Shown: positions 5,769 through 11,369 of the stretch, piece after piece | Numbering within the stretch: position 1 is the first letter of the stretch | How the letters are laid out: each line of letters opens with the position of its first letter | Virus record (IMG/VR): IMGVR_UViG_3300032093_000596 | Span: 1 to 30,047 of that record | From: a virus | Length of the DNA: 30,047 nt | Direction: 5' to 3' (one strand) | Notes under the pieces: model-generated | The model's input: the letters and a program-made list of their open reading frames with translations, nothing else | Database searches by the model: none | What the model was told of the DNA's origin: nothing | Made by a program: the position numbers and the translations under genes

Positions 5769-5841
5769 GCCCGATGACCCAGCAAGTGAAGGGACCTGAT
5801 TTACACTCAGACATTGACGGGAGCGTTACCTGTATCGGGCA
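5769..5841 (+). ncRNA. tRNA-shaped RNA, degenerate or divergent tRNA-Val(TAC)
   Basis: The acceptor GCCCGAT (5769-5775) pairs perfectly with ATCGGGC (5834-5840). The geometry is that of a tRNA: 2-base linker, D-like stem CCC/GGG, anticodon-like stem CCTGA/TCAGA (four of five pairs) with the 7-base loop TTTACAC, 5-base variable region, and T-like stem ACGGG/CCTGT (one G-T pair) with a 7-base loop, plus discriminator A. The middle loop would give anticodon TAC (Val). The usual tertiary bases are missing: no T8, no GG in the D loop, and a T loop of AGCGTTA instead of TTCRA. It could be a decaying tRNA or a tRNA mimic. Confidence 0.5.
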
Positions 5842-5885
5842 TTATTAGAGTTTACTGACAACTTAATAGAAACGGAGACTTATGT

Positions 5886-5917
5886 TATAAATAATAATAG
5901 GTCTTTGTTTCTATTAT
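5886..5917 (+). promoter_or_regulatory. Late promoter with a start-codon-covering hairpin
   Basis: TATAAATA (5886-5893) matches the T4 late promoter. ATAATAG (5894-5900) and CTATTAT (5911-5917) form a 7-bp hairpin whose 3' arm includes the first two bases of the endonuclease ATG. Late initiation about six bases past the promoter would leave out the 5' arm. Confidence 0.6.
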
Positions 5918-6452
5918 GAATAGTTGTCTAAACTGCGGATGCGAGCACGATAAACCTAAGTTCTGCTCCCGATCCTGTGCCGCCATTTATAATAACAAAA
6001 ATACGCCCAAGCGTAAGAGAACCGCCTGGAAGACTGCCACTTGCCAACACTGTGGTGTGGAGTTTGACTACCAGACCAAGAAGAGCACTGGTAAGTTTTG
6101 CTCCAATGAGTGTAGTGCCGCTGGTAGGAAGAAACTAAAAGTAGAGAACTGGTTGGCGGGCAACGCATTATCAACTGATAGGGGGGATACGCCAGGATAC
6201 ATAAGAAACTATCTACTGGAAGCGAGCGGGGGTAAGTGTTCTCTTTGTGGTTGGTCTGGCACAAACATCCATACAGGACGAATCTGCCTTGAGGTGGACC
6301 ACATAGACGACGACCCTTTTAACCATTCTCCTGAAAACCTACAAGTGGTCTGTCCTAATTGTCACGCACAAAAAACTTTACCGCCCCAGAAGAGTAAAGG
6401 TGGGCGTTATAGTAAGGACAAGCAACATCCGAAGTTTCATATAAATAACTGA
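5916..6452 (+). CDS. HNH endonuclease with zinc-ribbon repeats (homing type)
   Basis: A 178-residue protein. Two N-terminal zinc-knuckle units (CLNCGCEHDKPKFCSRSC, residues 4-21, and CQHCGVEF...FCSNEC, 43-66) precede an HNH domain: CSLCGW (108-113), LEVDHIDDDPFNHSPENL (125-142) and CPNCHAQK (146-153). HNH enzymes cut DNA with the DHID/NCH core and bound metal. Free-standing HNH genes of this kind in T4-like phages are usually mobile and cut related phages lacking the gene. It lies between tRNA-type genes with its own late promoter and a hairpin over its start codon, fitting an inserted selfish gene. Confidence 0.88.
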   Translation: MNSCLNCGCEHDKPKFCSRSCAAIYNNKNTPKRKRTAWKTATCQHCGVEFDYQTKKSTGKFCSNECSAAGRKKLKVENWLAGNALSTDRGDTPGYIRNYLLEASGGKCSLCGWSGTNIHTGRICLEVDHIDDDPFNHSPENLQVVCPNCHAQKTLPPQKSKGGRYSKDKQHPKFHINN

Positions 6453-6475
6453 AAACTGAATACAGTTAACTTATA

Positions 6476-6733
6476 ATGGATAACATTAAGATAAGATGCC
6501 GCTCCTGTGGTAAGGAGTTAGAGGGGCATCAGAATAAAACGGTGACTTGTGGTTGCCCTAATATGGCGACTATTCGTGGTGATAAGATTTCAGCACTTGA
6601 CTTATCTAATGTTATTATGCTAAACTCTTATCAACCCAAAAATAAAAAGGGTGTTCTTACACAAGAAGATATCCTGTGGCAAGAACAAAGAAAGCAACGC
6701 AAGGTTCGTAAACTGGACTTTGAAGTTCGCTGA
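6476..6733 (+). CDS. Small zinc-ribbon protein
   Basis: An 85-residue protein with CRSCGKELEG (residues 8-17) and TCGCPN (24-29), a four-cysteine zinc ribbon, followed by a SALDLSNVIML segment and a basic C-terminus. Small proteins with this 'CRSCGKELEGH...CGCPN' layout are frequent in T4-like cyanophages and some bacteria; the role is unknown. It may bind nucleic acid. It ends six bases before tRNA-Ser. Confidence 0.72.
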   Translation: MDNIKIRCRSCGKELEGHQNKTVTCGCPNMATIRGDKISALDLSNVIMLNSYQPKNKKGVLTQEDILWQEQRKQRKVRKLDFEVR

Positions 6734-6739
6734 AAATTT

Positions 6740-6824
6740 GGAGAGATGGCCGAGTGGTTTAAGGCAGCAGTCTTGAAAACTGCCGAAGTGAAAGCTTCCG
6801 TTGGTTCGAATCCTACTCTCTCCG
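6740..6824 (+). tRNA. tRNA-Ser(TGA)
   Basis: Class II tRNA: the acceptor GGAGAGA pairs with TCTCTCC. The anticodon stem is GCAGT/ACTGC with loop CTTGAAA, followed by a long variable arm and the T arm TTGG-TTCGAAT-CCTA. The anticodon TGA reads TCA. Confidence 0.94.
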
Positions 6825-6877
6825 TTTTATTTAAGATTTAATAATTTCTTCAACACTTTTTTGAAATCAACACAAAG

Positions 6878-6905
6878 TTGACGGGTTGAAACTACTTGCT
6901 ATTAT
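6878..6905 (+). promoter_or_regulatory. Sigma70-type promoter
   Basis: TTGACG (6878-6883), a 16-base spacer and TATTAT (6900-6905), placed 28 bases upstream of the ATG at 6934. It probably drives the following row of small genes. Confidence 0.6.
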
Positions 6906-6933
6906 AGCTAGTAGTATTCAATTTAAAACCCGT

Positions 6934-7083
6934 ATGGATCAGCACACCTACGAGAATTGGGTGAAGATCAAGGCGACCTTCGAAGAGTCTGGTAACACAG
7001 ACAATATGTTCTACAAGAGAGCAGTAGAAATTGTAAAGACCAGAAGAGACCCTCTGGCGAAGTTTCTTGGTGATGAAAAATGA
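6934..7083 (+). CDS. Small protein of unknown function
   Basis: A 49-residue, charged, helical protein (MDQHTYENWVKIKATFEESG...). The frame is open further upstream to a TTG, but that start would lie inside the promoter, so the ATG at 6934 is chosen. Its TGA overlaps the next ATG. Confidence 0.62.
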   Translation: MDQHTYENWVKIKATFEESGNTDNMFYKRAVEIVKTRRDPLAKFLGDEK

Positions 7084-7283
7084 TACACGAACAAGAAGAG
7101 TTAATCACTCGCTCTGAATGCCAGGAGATGATTGATGCTGCTATACGAAGGCACAATCGAAATGCTTCCATTATTTCTATGTGCGTTGGTTGGGTTGTCC
7201 TTGCTTTATTTGCTGAAGGACTGCTAAGGCTTATAGGCGTCATTCCACCCTTACTACCATGGCTCAACATTACCCTGAAATAA
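7080..7283 (+). CDS. Small membrane protein
   Basis: A 67-residue protein with a charged helix at the N-terminus (HEQEELITRSECQEMIDAAI) and a long hydrophobic stretch (residues about 31-63, SIISMCVGWVVLALF...) that could span the membrane once or twice. Coupled to both neighbours by overlap. Unknown function. Confidence 0.65.
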   Translation: MIHEQEELITRSECQEMIDAAIRRHNRNASIISMCVGWVVLALFAEGLLRLIGVIPPLLPWLNITLK

Positions 7284-7444
7284 TAGGTATAGTTCTGCTT
7301 CTTATCTTTGCTGCCACGATGTTCTATCAAGGCACAATGATAATGAAAGGGCATCGTGGATATACTCATATGGACCACGAGAAACAAAAAATGACCAATA
7401 TGAGAAAACGAATAGAGGAGTTAATGAACCAAGATGACGACTGA
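7259..7444 (+). CDS. Small membrane protein
   Basis: A 61-residue protein with one hydrophobic segment (IIGIVLLLIFAATMFY, residues 8-23) followed by a highly charged helix (RKRIEELMNQDDD). It overlaps the upstream gene by 25 bases in another frame. No family recognised. Confidence 0.62.
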   Translation: MAQHYPEIIGIVLLLIFAATMFYQGTMIMKGHRGYTHMDHEKQKMTNMRKRIEELMNQDDD

Positions 7445-7556
7445 AGAGTGGTTTATTTTCATTGACTTTTTCTCACATATGCTCTATATGTTTGTAGCAT
7501 TTATGTGTGGACTTATTATTGGATACCTAGTTGGATTTAGAAACGGAGGAATGTAA
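7434..7556 (+). CDS. Tiny membrane protein
   Basis: A 40-residue protein (MTTEEWFIFIDFFSHML...) that is largely one hydrophobic segment ending LVGFRNGGM. Its start overlaps the upstream stop and its stop overlaps the next start. Unknown function. Confidence 0.55.
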   Translation: MTTEEWFIFIDFFSHMLYMFVAFMCGLIIGYLVGFRNGGM

Positions 7557-7687
7557 TGCCCCATTTATTAGGAAGGTTTCTTGTTGTATTAGCAATCCCT
7601 TTTGTGGTTGCTACTTTATATGTTGGATCAAAGAAAGGGAGTTATTACGACTCAGAGGATTATAAAGGAAATGGAACAGCACACTAG
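7556..7687 (+). CDS. Tiny membrane protein
   Basis: A 43-residue protein (MPHLLGRFLVVLAIPF...) with one hydrophobic segment (residues 4-22) and a polar, tyrosine/aspartate-rich tail. It shares one base with the upstream stop (TAATG) and overlaps the next gene by 17 bases. Confidence 0.55.
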   Translation: MPHLLGRFLVVLAIPFVVATLYVGSKKGSYYDSEDYKGNGTAH

Positions 7688-7877
7688 TCAGTGTTGGAAC
7701 TTCGTTATGTCTTCTTTTGCTAGAAGTTATGGTGTGGAAAGAGTGATGAGAGAGGAAAACTTTCATTGGATGGCTCTACAATGGTGTGATGATAATAACT
7801 ATACATGTAATATCCACCTAGATGATTTAAAAAAAGTAGATTCTTACTTTAGAAGATATTACGAGGAATGGGATTAA
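7671..7877 (+). CDS. Small soluble protein of unknown function
   Basis: A 68-residue acidic protein (MEQHTSQCWNFVMSSF...) with many aromatic residues and three cysteines. AAAGGA precedes the ATG. The frame is open upstream but the earlier part repeats the neighbouring gene's sequence in another frame, so the ATG at 7671 is preferred. No family recognised. Confidence 0.62.
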   Translation: MEQHTSQCWNFVMSSFARSYGVERVMREENFHWMALQWCDDNNYTCNIHLDDLKKVDSYFRRYYEEWD

Positions 7878-7878
7878 T

Positions 7879-8031
7879 ATGGGACATTTCGCAGCAGCAG
7901 CACTCAACAATGATTTATTTCTTGGATTCATTTGTTACATAATGGTCTTTGTGCCTATCTTGGGCATCTGGGCAGTCCACAAATACGACTGGCAACACTG
8001 GGCTCCATTTGACAAAGGGCACAAGAAGTAG
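7879..8031 (+). CDS. Tiny membrane protein
   Basis: A 50-residue protein (MGHFAAAALNNDLFLG...) with one hydrophobic segment (FLGFICYIMVFVPILGIWAV, residues 14-33) and a His/Trp/Lys-rich tail (HKYDWQHWAPFDKGHKK). A consensus promoter for tRNA-Pro lies within its last codons. Confidence 0.58.
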   Translation: MGHFAAAALNNDLFLGFICYIMVFVPILGIWAVHKYDWQHWAPFDKGHKK

Positions 8032-8037
8032 TATAAT
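8009..8037 (+). promoter_or_regulatory. Consensus sigma70 promoter inside a coding end
   Basis: TTGACA (8009-8014), exactly 17 bases, then TATAAT (8032-8037): a perfect consensus. It overlaps the last seven codons and the stop of the upstream gene and should drive tRNA-Pro, leaving a leader of about 28 bases. Confidence 0.8.
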
Positions 8038-8071
8038 TACTTCTGTTGAGAGGCAAGACCACTCAACGCAA

Positions 8072-8145
8072 CCGGGATTAGCGCAGTTTGGTAGCGCACT
8101 TCACTTGGGCTGAAGGGGTCGCAGGTTCGAATCCTGCATCTCGGA
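8072..8145 (+). tRNA. tRNA-Pro(TGG)
   Basis: The acceptor CCGGGAT pairs with ATCTCGG (one G-T). The D stem is GCGC/GCGC, the anticodon stem CTTCA/TGAAG with loop CTTGGGC, and the T arm GCAGG-TTCGAAT-CCTGC. The anticodon TGG reads CCA. Confidence 0.94.
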
Positions 8146-8147
8146 TA

Positions 8148-8165
8148 GCCAGTTTAAACACTGGC
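8148..8165 (+). other. Hairpin after tRNA-Pro
   Basis: GCCAGT (8148-8153) and ACTGGC (8160-8165) form a 6-bp stem. There is no T-run, so this is a possible 3'-processing signal or weak terminator. Confidence 0.5.
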
Positions 8166-8168
8166 ACC

Positions 8169-8197
8169 TTGACTATATAAAGTCAAACACTTATAAT
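8169..8197 (+). promoter_or_regulatory. Promoter with an inverted repeat over the -35 box
   Basis: TTGACT (8169-8174), a 17-base spacer and TATAAT (8192-8197). The -35 hexamer is one half of the perfect inverted repeat TTGACT-ATATAA-AGTCAA (8169-8186), which could be an operator or a hairpin. It serves the three genes that follow. Confidence 0.65.
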
Positions 8198-8220
8198 ACT
8201 CAGGTATTCATTACACAACA

Positions 8221-8436
8221 ATGTCTCTGATCGAAAAATTCAAGAAAGATGTTAGCACTTTGCGTTCTGCTGCTAACGGGGATATCTACCTTGATGTAAA
8301 GAGTCCGAAACTTTATAAGAAAGTTCGCCGCTATTATGAAAATAATGGTGTCGTGTTTTCTGGAGATCCCCTTGATGACTATGAAATGCTGATGGATTAT
8401 CTCTATCAGGATCTTGAAACGATTGAGGTTGCCTGA
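8221..8436 (+). CDS. Small conserved phage protein, unknown function
   Basis: A 71-residue protein (MSLIEKFKKDVSTLRSAANGD...) with a basic N-terminal helix and an acidic C-terminus (DYLYQDLETIEVA). It is the first gene after a good promoter. Its TGA overlaps the ATG of the next gene. No family recognised. Confidence 0.68.
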   Translation: MSLIEKFKKDVSTLRSAANGDIYLDVKSPKLYKKVRRYYENNGVVFSGDPLDDYEMLMDYLYQDLETIEVA

Positions 8437-8699
8437 TGAAAGTCGTCAAAAAACCTACTGTTCTTCTTGAGCGGTTTCCTTATCGTTATGTTCAGGTCGG
8501 TACTTTGGAAATCAATGGAAAACCTGATTGTCGCATTCAAAAAGTAGACGCATATACTGGTCGTTACCGTGATATGTATCTTTGCGACAATGAAATGCAA
8601 CTTATGACCGCTATGGATGACCACGATTATACTTGTTGGTTAGACCCAGATATGGTTCCTGCATATGTGAAAGACGACGAAGACACGGAGAGTCTTTAA
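8436..8699 (+). CDS. Small protein of unknown function
   Basis: An 87-residue protein (MKVVKKPTVLLERFPYRYVQ...). The middle looks beta-rich (YVQVGTLEINGKPDCRIQKV) and the C-terminus is strongly acidic (VKDDEDTESL). Coupled to the upstream gene by overlap. No family recognised. Confidence 0.66.
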   Translation: MKVVKKPTVLLERFPYRYVQVGTLEINGKPDCRIQKVDAYTGRYRDMYLCDNEMQLMTAMDDHDYTCWLDPDMVPAYVKDDEDTESL

Positions 8700-8725
8700 A
8701 AGTACTGGTCGGGAGCAAACCCCTT

Positions 8726-8959
8726 ATGTCTAAGTCTAATGTATTCAGATACATTGGTAATATCCTCCTCTTATCTGGTTATTTTTTCCTGTTATGGGGA
8801 GATATGAAAATCGGACTATTTGTAAAATGTATTGGGAATGTCTTTGTCGTTCCCTTTGCTATCAAATATAAGTTCTGGGATATTCTTTTCTTGTGTGGTT
8901 TTTATGCCGCTATTGAGATACCAAAACTAGTCCAACTTTTCCTAGTTAATTCAAACTAG
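8726..8959 (+). CDS. Multi-pass small membrane protein
   Basis: A 77-residue, strongly hydrophobic protein (MSKSNVFRYIGNILLLSG...) with three or so membrane segments and few charges. The open frame continues upstream over the previous gene in another frame, so the ATG at 8726 is used. Unknown function. Confidence 0.6.
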   Translation: MSKSNVFRYIGNILLLSGYFFLLWGDMKIGLFVKCIGNVFVVPFAIKYKFWDILFLCGFYAAIEIPKLVQLFLVNSN

Positions 8960-9078
8960 GTGGTGGAGTCAATCCCCAATATGCCCGTGATGGAGACACG
9001 ATAAAAACCCTGGTGCGGATGGGGTATACCCCGCCCAGTTTCTTGCTTCTGGACAAAGAGCAAGTGGCGTGCATGTAA
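8949..9078 (+). pseudogene. Possible remnant reading frame without a start codon
   Basis: After a TAA, an open frame reads GVNPQYARDGDTIKTLVRMG and then YTPPSFLLLDKEQVACM before a TAA at 9076. It has protein-like composition but no start codon before an internal ATG at 9019. The stretch also contains the palindrome GGGGTATACCCC (9021-9032) and a hairpin CTTGCT/AGCAAG (9042-9064). It may be a gene remnant or a structured leader instead. Confidence 0.25.
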
Positions 9079-9089
9079 AGACCTAATGA

Positions 9090-9117
9090 GGACGGCTTGC
9101 GCGAGTCGTCCTTTTTT
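9090..9117 (+). terminator. Rho-independent terminator
   Basis: GGACGGCT (9090-9097) pairs with AGTCGTCC (9104-9111), one G-T pair and a 6-base loop, followed by six T. It marks the border between the small-gene region and the glycan island. Confidence 0.9.
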
Positions 9118-9141
9118 AGTATAATAATAAAAAAAGGTATA

Positions 9142-9939
9142 ATGATTGGTTTTAATCACTTAGGAAGACTTGGACGCTTGGGAAACCAAATGTTTCAATA
9201 TGCTGCTCTACGCGGTATTGCTGCTAAGCAGGAAGTCAACTATTGCCTTCCACTTTATAAAGAAGCAGTTGATGATGGTCTGGGAAATCCAAACAGAACA
9301 GAACTATTTGACTGCTTCACAATGGAGACGGTAACTCCATTGAATATTCAAATGATTGATATTGATAGACCTATTATTGGTGAAAATACATTCAACTTCA
9401 ACCAAGAACTATTCTCTAACTCTTTTGACTGGATTAGTTTATATGGGTTCTTTCAGTCTGAAAAGTATTTTAAGAATGTAGAAGATACTATTCGCAAGGA
9501 CTTCACATTTAAGAGTGAAATACTTGAACCTTGTGCAGATATGATGGAAGGCATTGGGCAGGCAGTTGGTCTCCATATCCGTAGAAAAGACTATCTGACC
9601 AACCCAAACCATTGTGCTCTTGATATTGAATATTATAAAAAGGCATTGATGAAGTTCCCTGATGATGCTCAGGTCATTGTGTTTTCGGATGAACCACAAT
9701 GGTGTATGGAACAAGAAATATTTGCAGATGACCGTTTTATGGTTTCTGAGAATGAGAATGGATATATTGATATGTGTTTAATGAGTATGTGTAGTGGATA
9801 TATTATTGCTAACTCTTCATTCTCTTGGTGGGCAGCGTGGTTGGGAAATAGGGGAAAAGTTATTGCACCAAAGAAATGGTTTCCTTCAAATGATAAGGAC
9901 ACTAAAGATCTATATCCCGAAACTTGGGAGGTAATTTAA
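9142..9939 (+). CDS. Alpha-1,2-fucosyltransferase-like glycosyltransferase (GT11)
   Basis: A 265-residue enzyme of family GT11, the length usual for bacterial members. Visible motifs are GRLGNQMFQYAALRG (residues 11-25), GLHIRRKDYL (143-152, the GDP-fucose binding HxRRxD signature), FSDEP (181-185) and IANSSFSWWAAWLGN (222-236). The family moves fucose from GDP-fucose to the 2-position of galactose. The ATG at 9142 puts the first motif at the normal distance. It is the first gene of the island, 24 bases after a terminator. Its TAA overlaps the ATG of the GT6 gene. No GDP-fucose synthesis genes are in the window, so the host or another phage region must supply donor. Confidence 0.9.
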   Translation: MIGFNHLGRLGRLGNQMFQYAALRGIAAKQEVNYCLPLYKEAVDDGLGNPNRTELFDCFTMETVTPLNIQMIDIDRPIIGENTFNFNQELFSNSFDWISLYGFFQSEKYFKNVEDTIRKDFTFKSEILEPCADMMEGIGQAVGLHIRRKDYLTNPNHCALDIEYYKKALMKFPDDAQVIVFSDEPQWCMEQEIFADDRFMVSENENGYIDMCLMSMCSGYIIANSSFSWWAAWLGNRGKVIAPKKWFPSNDKDTKDLYPETWEVI

Positions 9940-10664
9940 TGAAACTTGCAGACTTAGCAGTTGTTTTTATTGGGACTAACAAGTATCTAAACTTTCTCCC
10001 ATCATGGTATGAATCTTGTGAAGAGTATCTTCTACCAGGACATAAGAAGCAATACTTTGTTTTTACGGATGGTGAGTTAGATGAACTTCCTGATAATATT
10101 TCACTTTATCATCAGGAGCACCTTCCTTGGCCATATATTACACTCTACAGATTTTCTACTATTCTGAAAGCGTATGAGGACATTTGTAAGTATGATTATC
10201 TTCTATTCCTTGATGCCGATATGCGTTTGGTGGACACTGTAAAACCAGAAGAGATATTAACTGATAAACCTTATATTGGTGTTCATCACCCTTGTCATTT
10301 TCTGGGAATGAATCCACATACAAAGTTTCCAGGAGCATTTGAAACTAATTCAGATTCATCGGCATGTATTACAGATGAAGATGATACAACTACTTATTTT
10401 CAAGGATGTTTGTGGGGAGGCAGAGTTCCAGATGTGATAGATATGATGAAAGAACTTCAAAAAAGAACTGAAGATGATCTTTTAAGGAATGTAATAGCAG
10501 TCTGGCACGATGAGAGTCATCTCAATAAATTTTATTCCGAAAGAGTAGATGATGTCCATATCCTTAGTCCATCATTTGCTTACCCAGAACTATTTTCAGA
10601 ATATTGTAATTTTGAACCAAAAATAGTTCACCTTGCAAAAGAAAACTCTAAGTATCACCAATAG
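9939..10664 (+). CDS. ABO-type alpha-1,3-galactosyl/GalNAc transferase (GT6)
   Basis: A 241-residue protein matching family GT6, which includes the blood-group A and B transferases. Visible are VFIGTNKYLNFL near the N-terminus, a DxD metal motif in LLFLDADMRLVD (DAD at 92-94), TTYFQGCLWGGRV (151-163) and WHDESHLNKFYS (189-200), then SPSFAYPE. The family adds alpha-1,3 Gal or GalNAc, typically to a galactose already carrying alpha-1,2 fucose. Bacterial members usually have NxN instead of DxD; a phage GT6 with DxD has been noted in cyanophage P-SSM2. It directly follows, and overlaps, the GT11 gene, so the two may act in order. Confidence 0.85.
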   Translation: MKLADLAVVFIGTNKYLNFLPSWYESCEEYLLPGHKKQYFVFTDGELDELPDNISLYHQEHLPWPYITLYRFSTILKAYEDICKYDYLLFLDADMRLVDTVKPEEILTDKPYIGVHHPCHFLGMNPHTKFPGAFETNSDSSACITDEDDTTTYFQGCLWGGRVPDVIDMMKELQKRTEDDLLRNVIAVWHDESHLNKFYSERVDDVHILSPSFAYPELFSEYCNFEPKIVHLAKENSKYHQ

Positions 10665-10670
10665 TATAAA

Positions 10671-11369
10671 ATGAACCTTAAAGATTTAGAACTTGTTACT
10701 GCACTTGACCAAAACTTTTATGATAGTTTTAATACTTTCATGATTAGTTCTGACTTGAAAGTGTTTGGAAAACTTTTAGCTAGAACACAATTATTTGAAA
10801 AAGTCAAGGATGTTCCTGGAGATATTGTAGAGTGTGGTGTTTTTAAAGGAACTGGTCTTTTTACTTTTCTTAAATTGAAAAGATATTTTTGTCCAAATAC
10901 TTATAAAAAGGTAATTGGATTTGACTTTTTTAATTCTGATGAACTTACATCTACTCTAAAGAATCAAGATCAAACTGCCATGAAGACTTTGTTTGATGGT
11001 AGAAATTTTGAGCATGACTCAGACTTTAAACAAAAACTAGATCTCAGTATTCGTTCTTCTGGTTTTCAGGATCATGAATATGAGTTAATACCTGGTGATA
11101 TTTCTAAAACTGTAGTAGAATATGTAGAGAATAGACCAGGTGCAAAAATTTCATTGCTATACCTTGATTTGGATTTGGAAGTACCAACATACAATACTTT
11201 AGTTTCTTTATGGGATAGAGTAAGTAGTGGTGGAATAGTAGTCTTTGATGAATACGCTTATCATAACTGGTCTGAGTCGAAAGGAGTTGATAAGTTTTTC
11301 TCCGATCATGATGTTAAAATTAATTCATTAAACTTTTTTGCCCCATCTGCATATGTTGTTAAGCCATGA
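10671..11369 (+). CDS. TylF/MycF-like SAM-dependent sugar methyltransferase
   Basis: A 232-residue Rossmann-fold methyltransferase. PGDIVECGVFKGTGL (residues 49-63) is the SAM-binding motif I of the TylF family. LLYLDLDLEVPTYNTL (about 162-177) holds the Asp residues that bind metal and the sugar hydroxyls, and GGIVVFDEYAYHNWSESKGVDKFF follows. Family members O-methylate sugars such as macrocin; in surface glycan loci they cap or modify residues. It lies six bases after the GT6 gene and overlaps the next gene by four bases. Confidence 0.85.
   Translation: MNLKDLELVTALDQNFYDSFNTFMISSDLKVFGKLLARTQLFEKVKDVPGDIVECGVFKGTGLFTFLKLKRYFCPNTYKKVIGFDFFNSDELTSTLKNQDQTAMKTLFDGRNFEHDSDFKQKLDLSIRSSGFQDHEYELIPGDISKTVVEYVENRPGAKISLLYLDLDLEVPTYNTLVSLWDRVSSGGIVVFDEYAYHNWSESKGVDKFFSDHDVKINSLNFFAPSAYVVKP

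Noticed and set aside
8633-8726. Arg-rich N-terminal extension of the membrane protein at 8726
   Set aside because: It is the previous gene read in another frame; no start codon with a ribosome site.
9021-9032. Palindrome GGGGTATACCCC as an operator or att site
   Set aside because: No promoter or recombination gene nearby and no second copy in the window.
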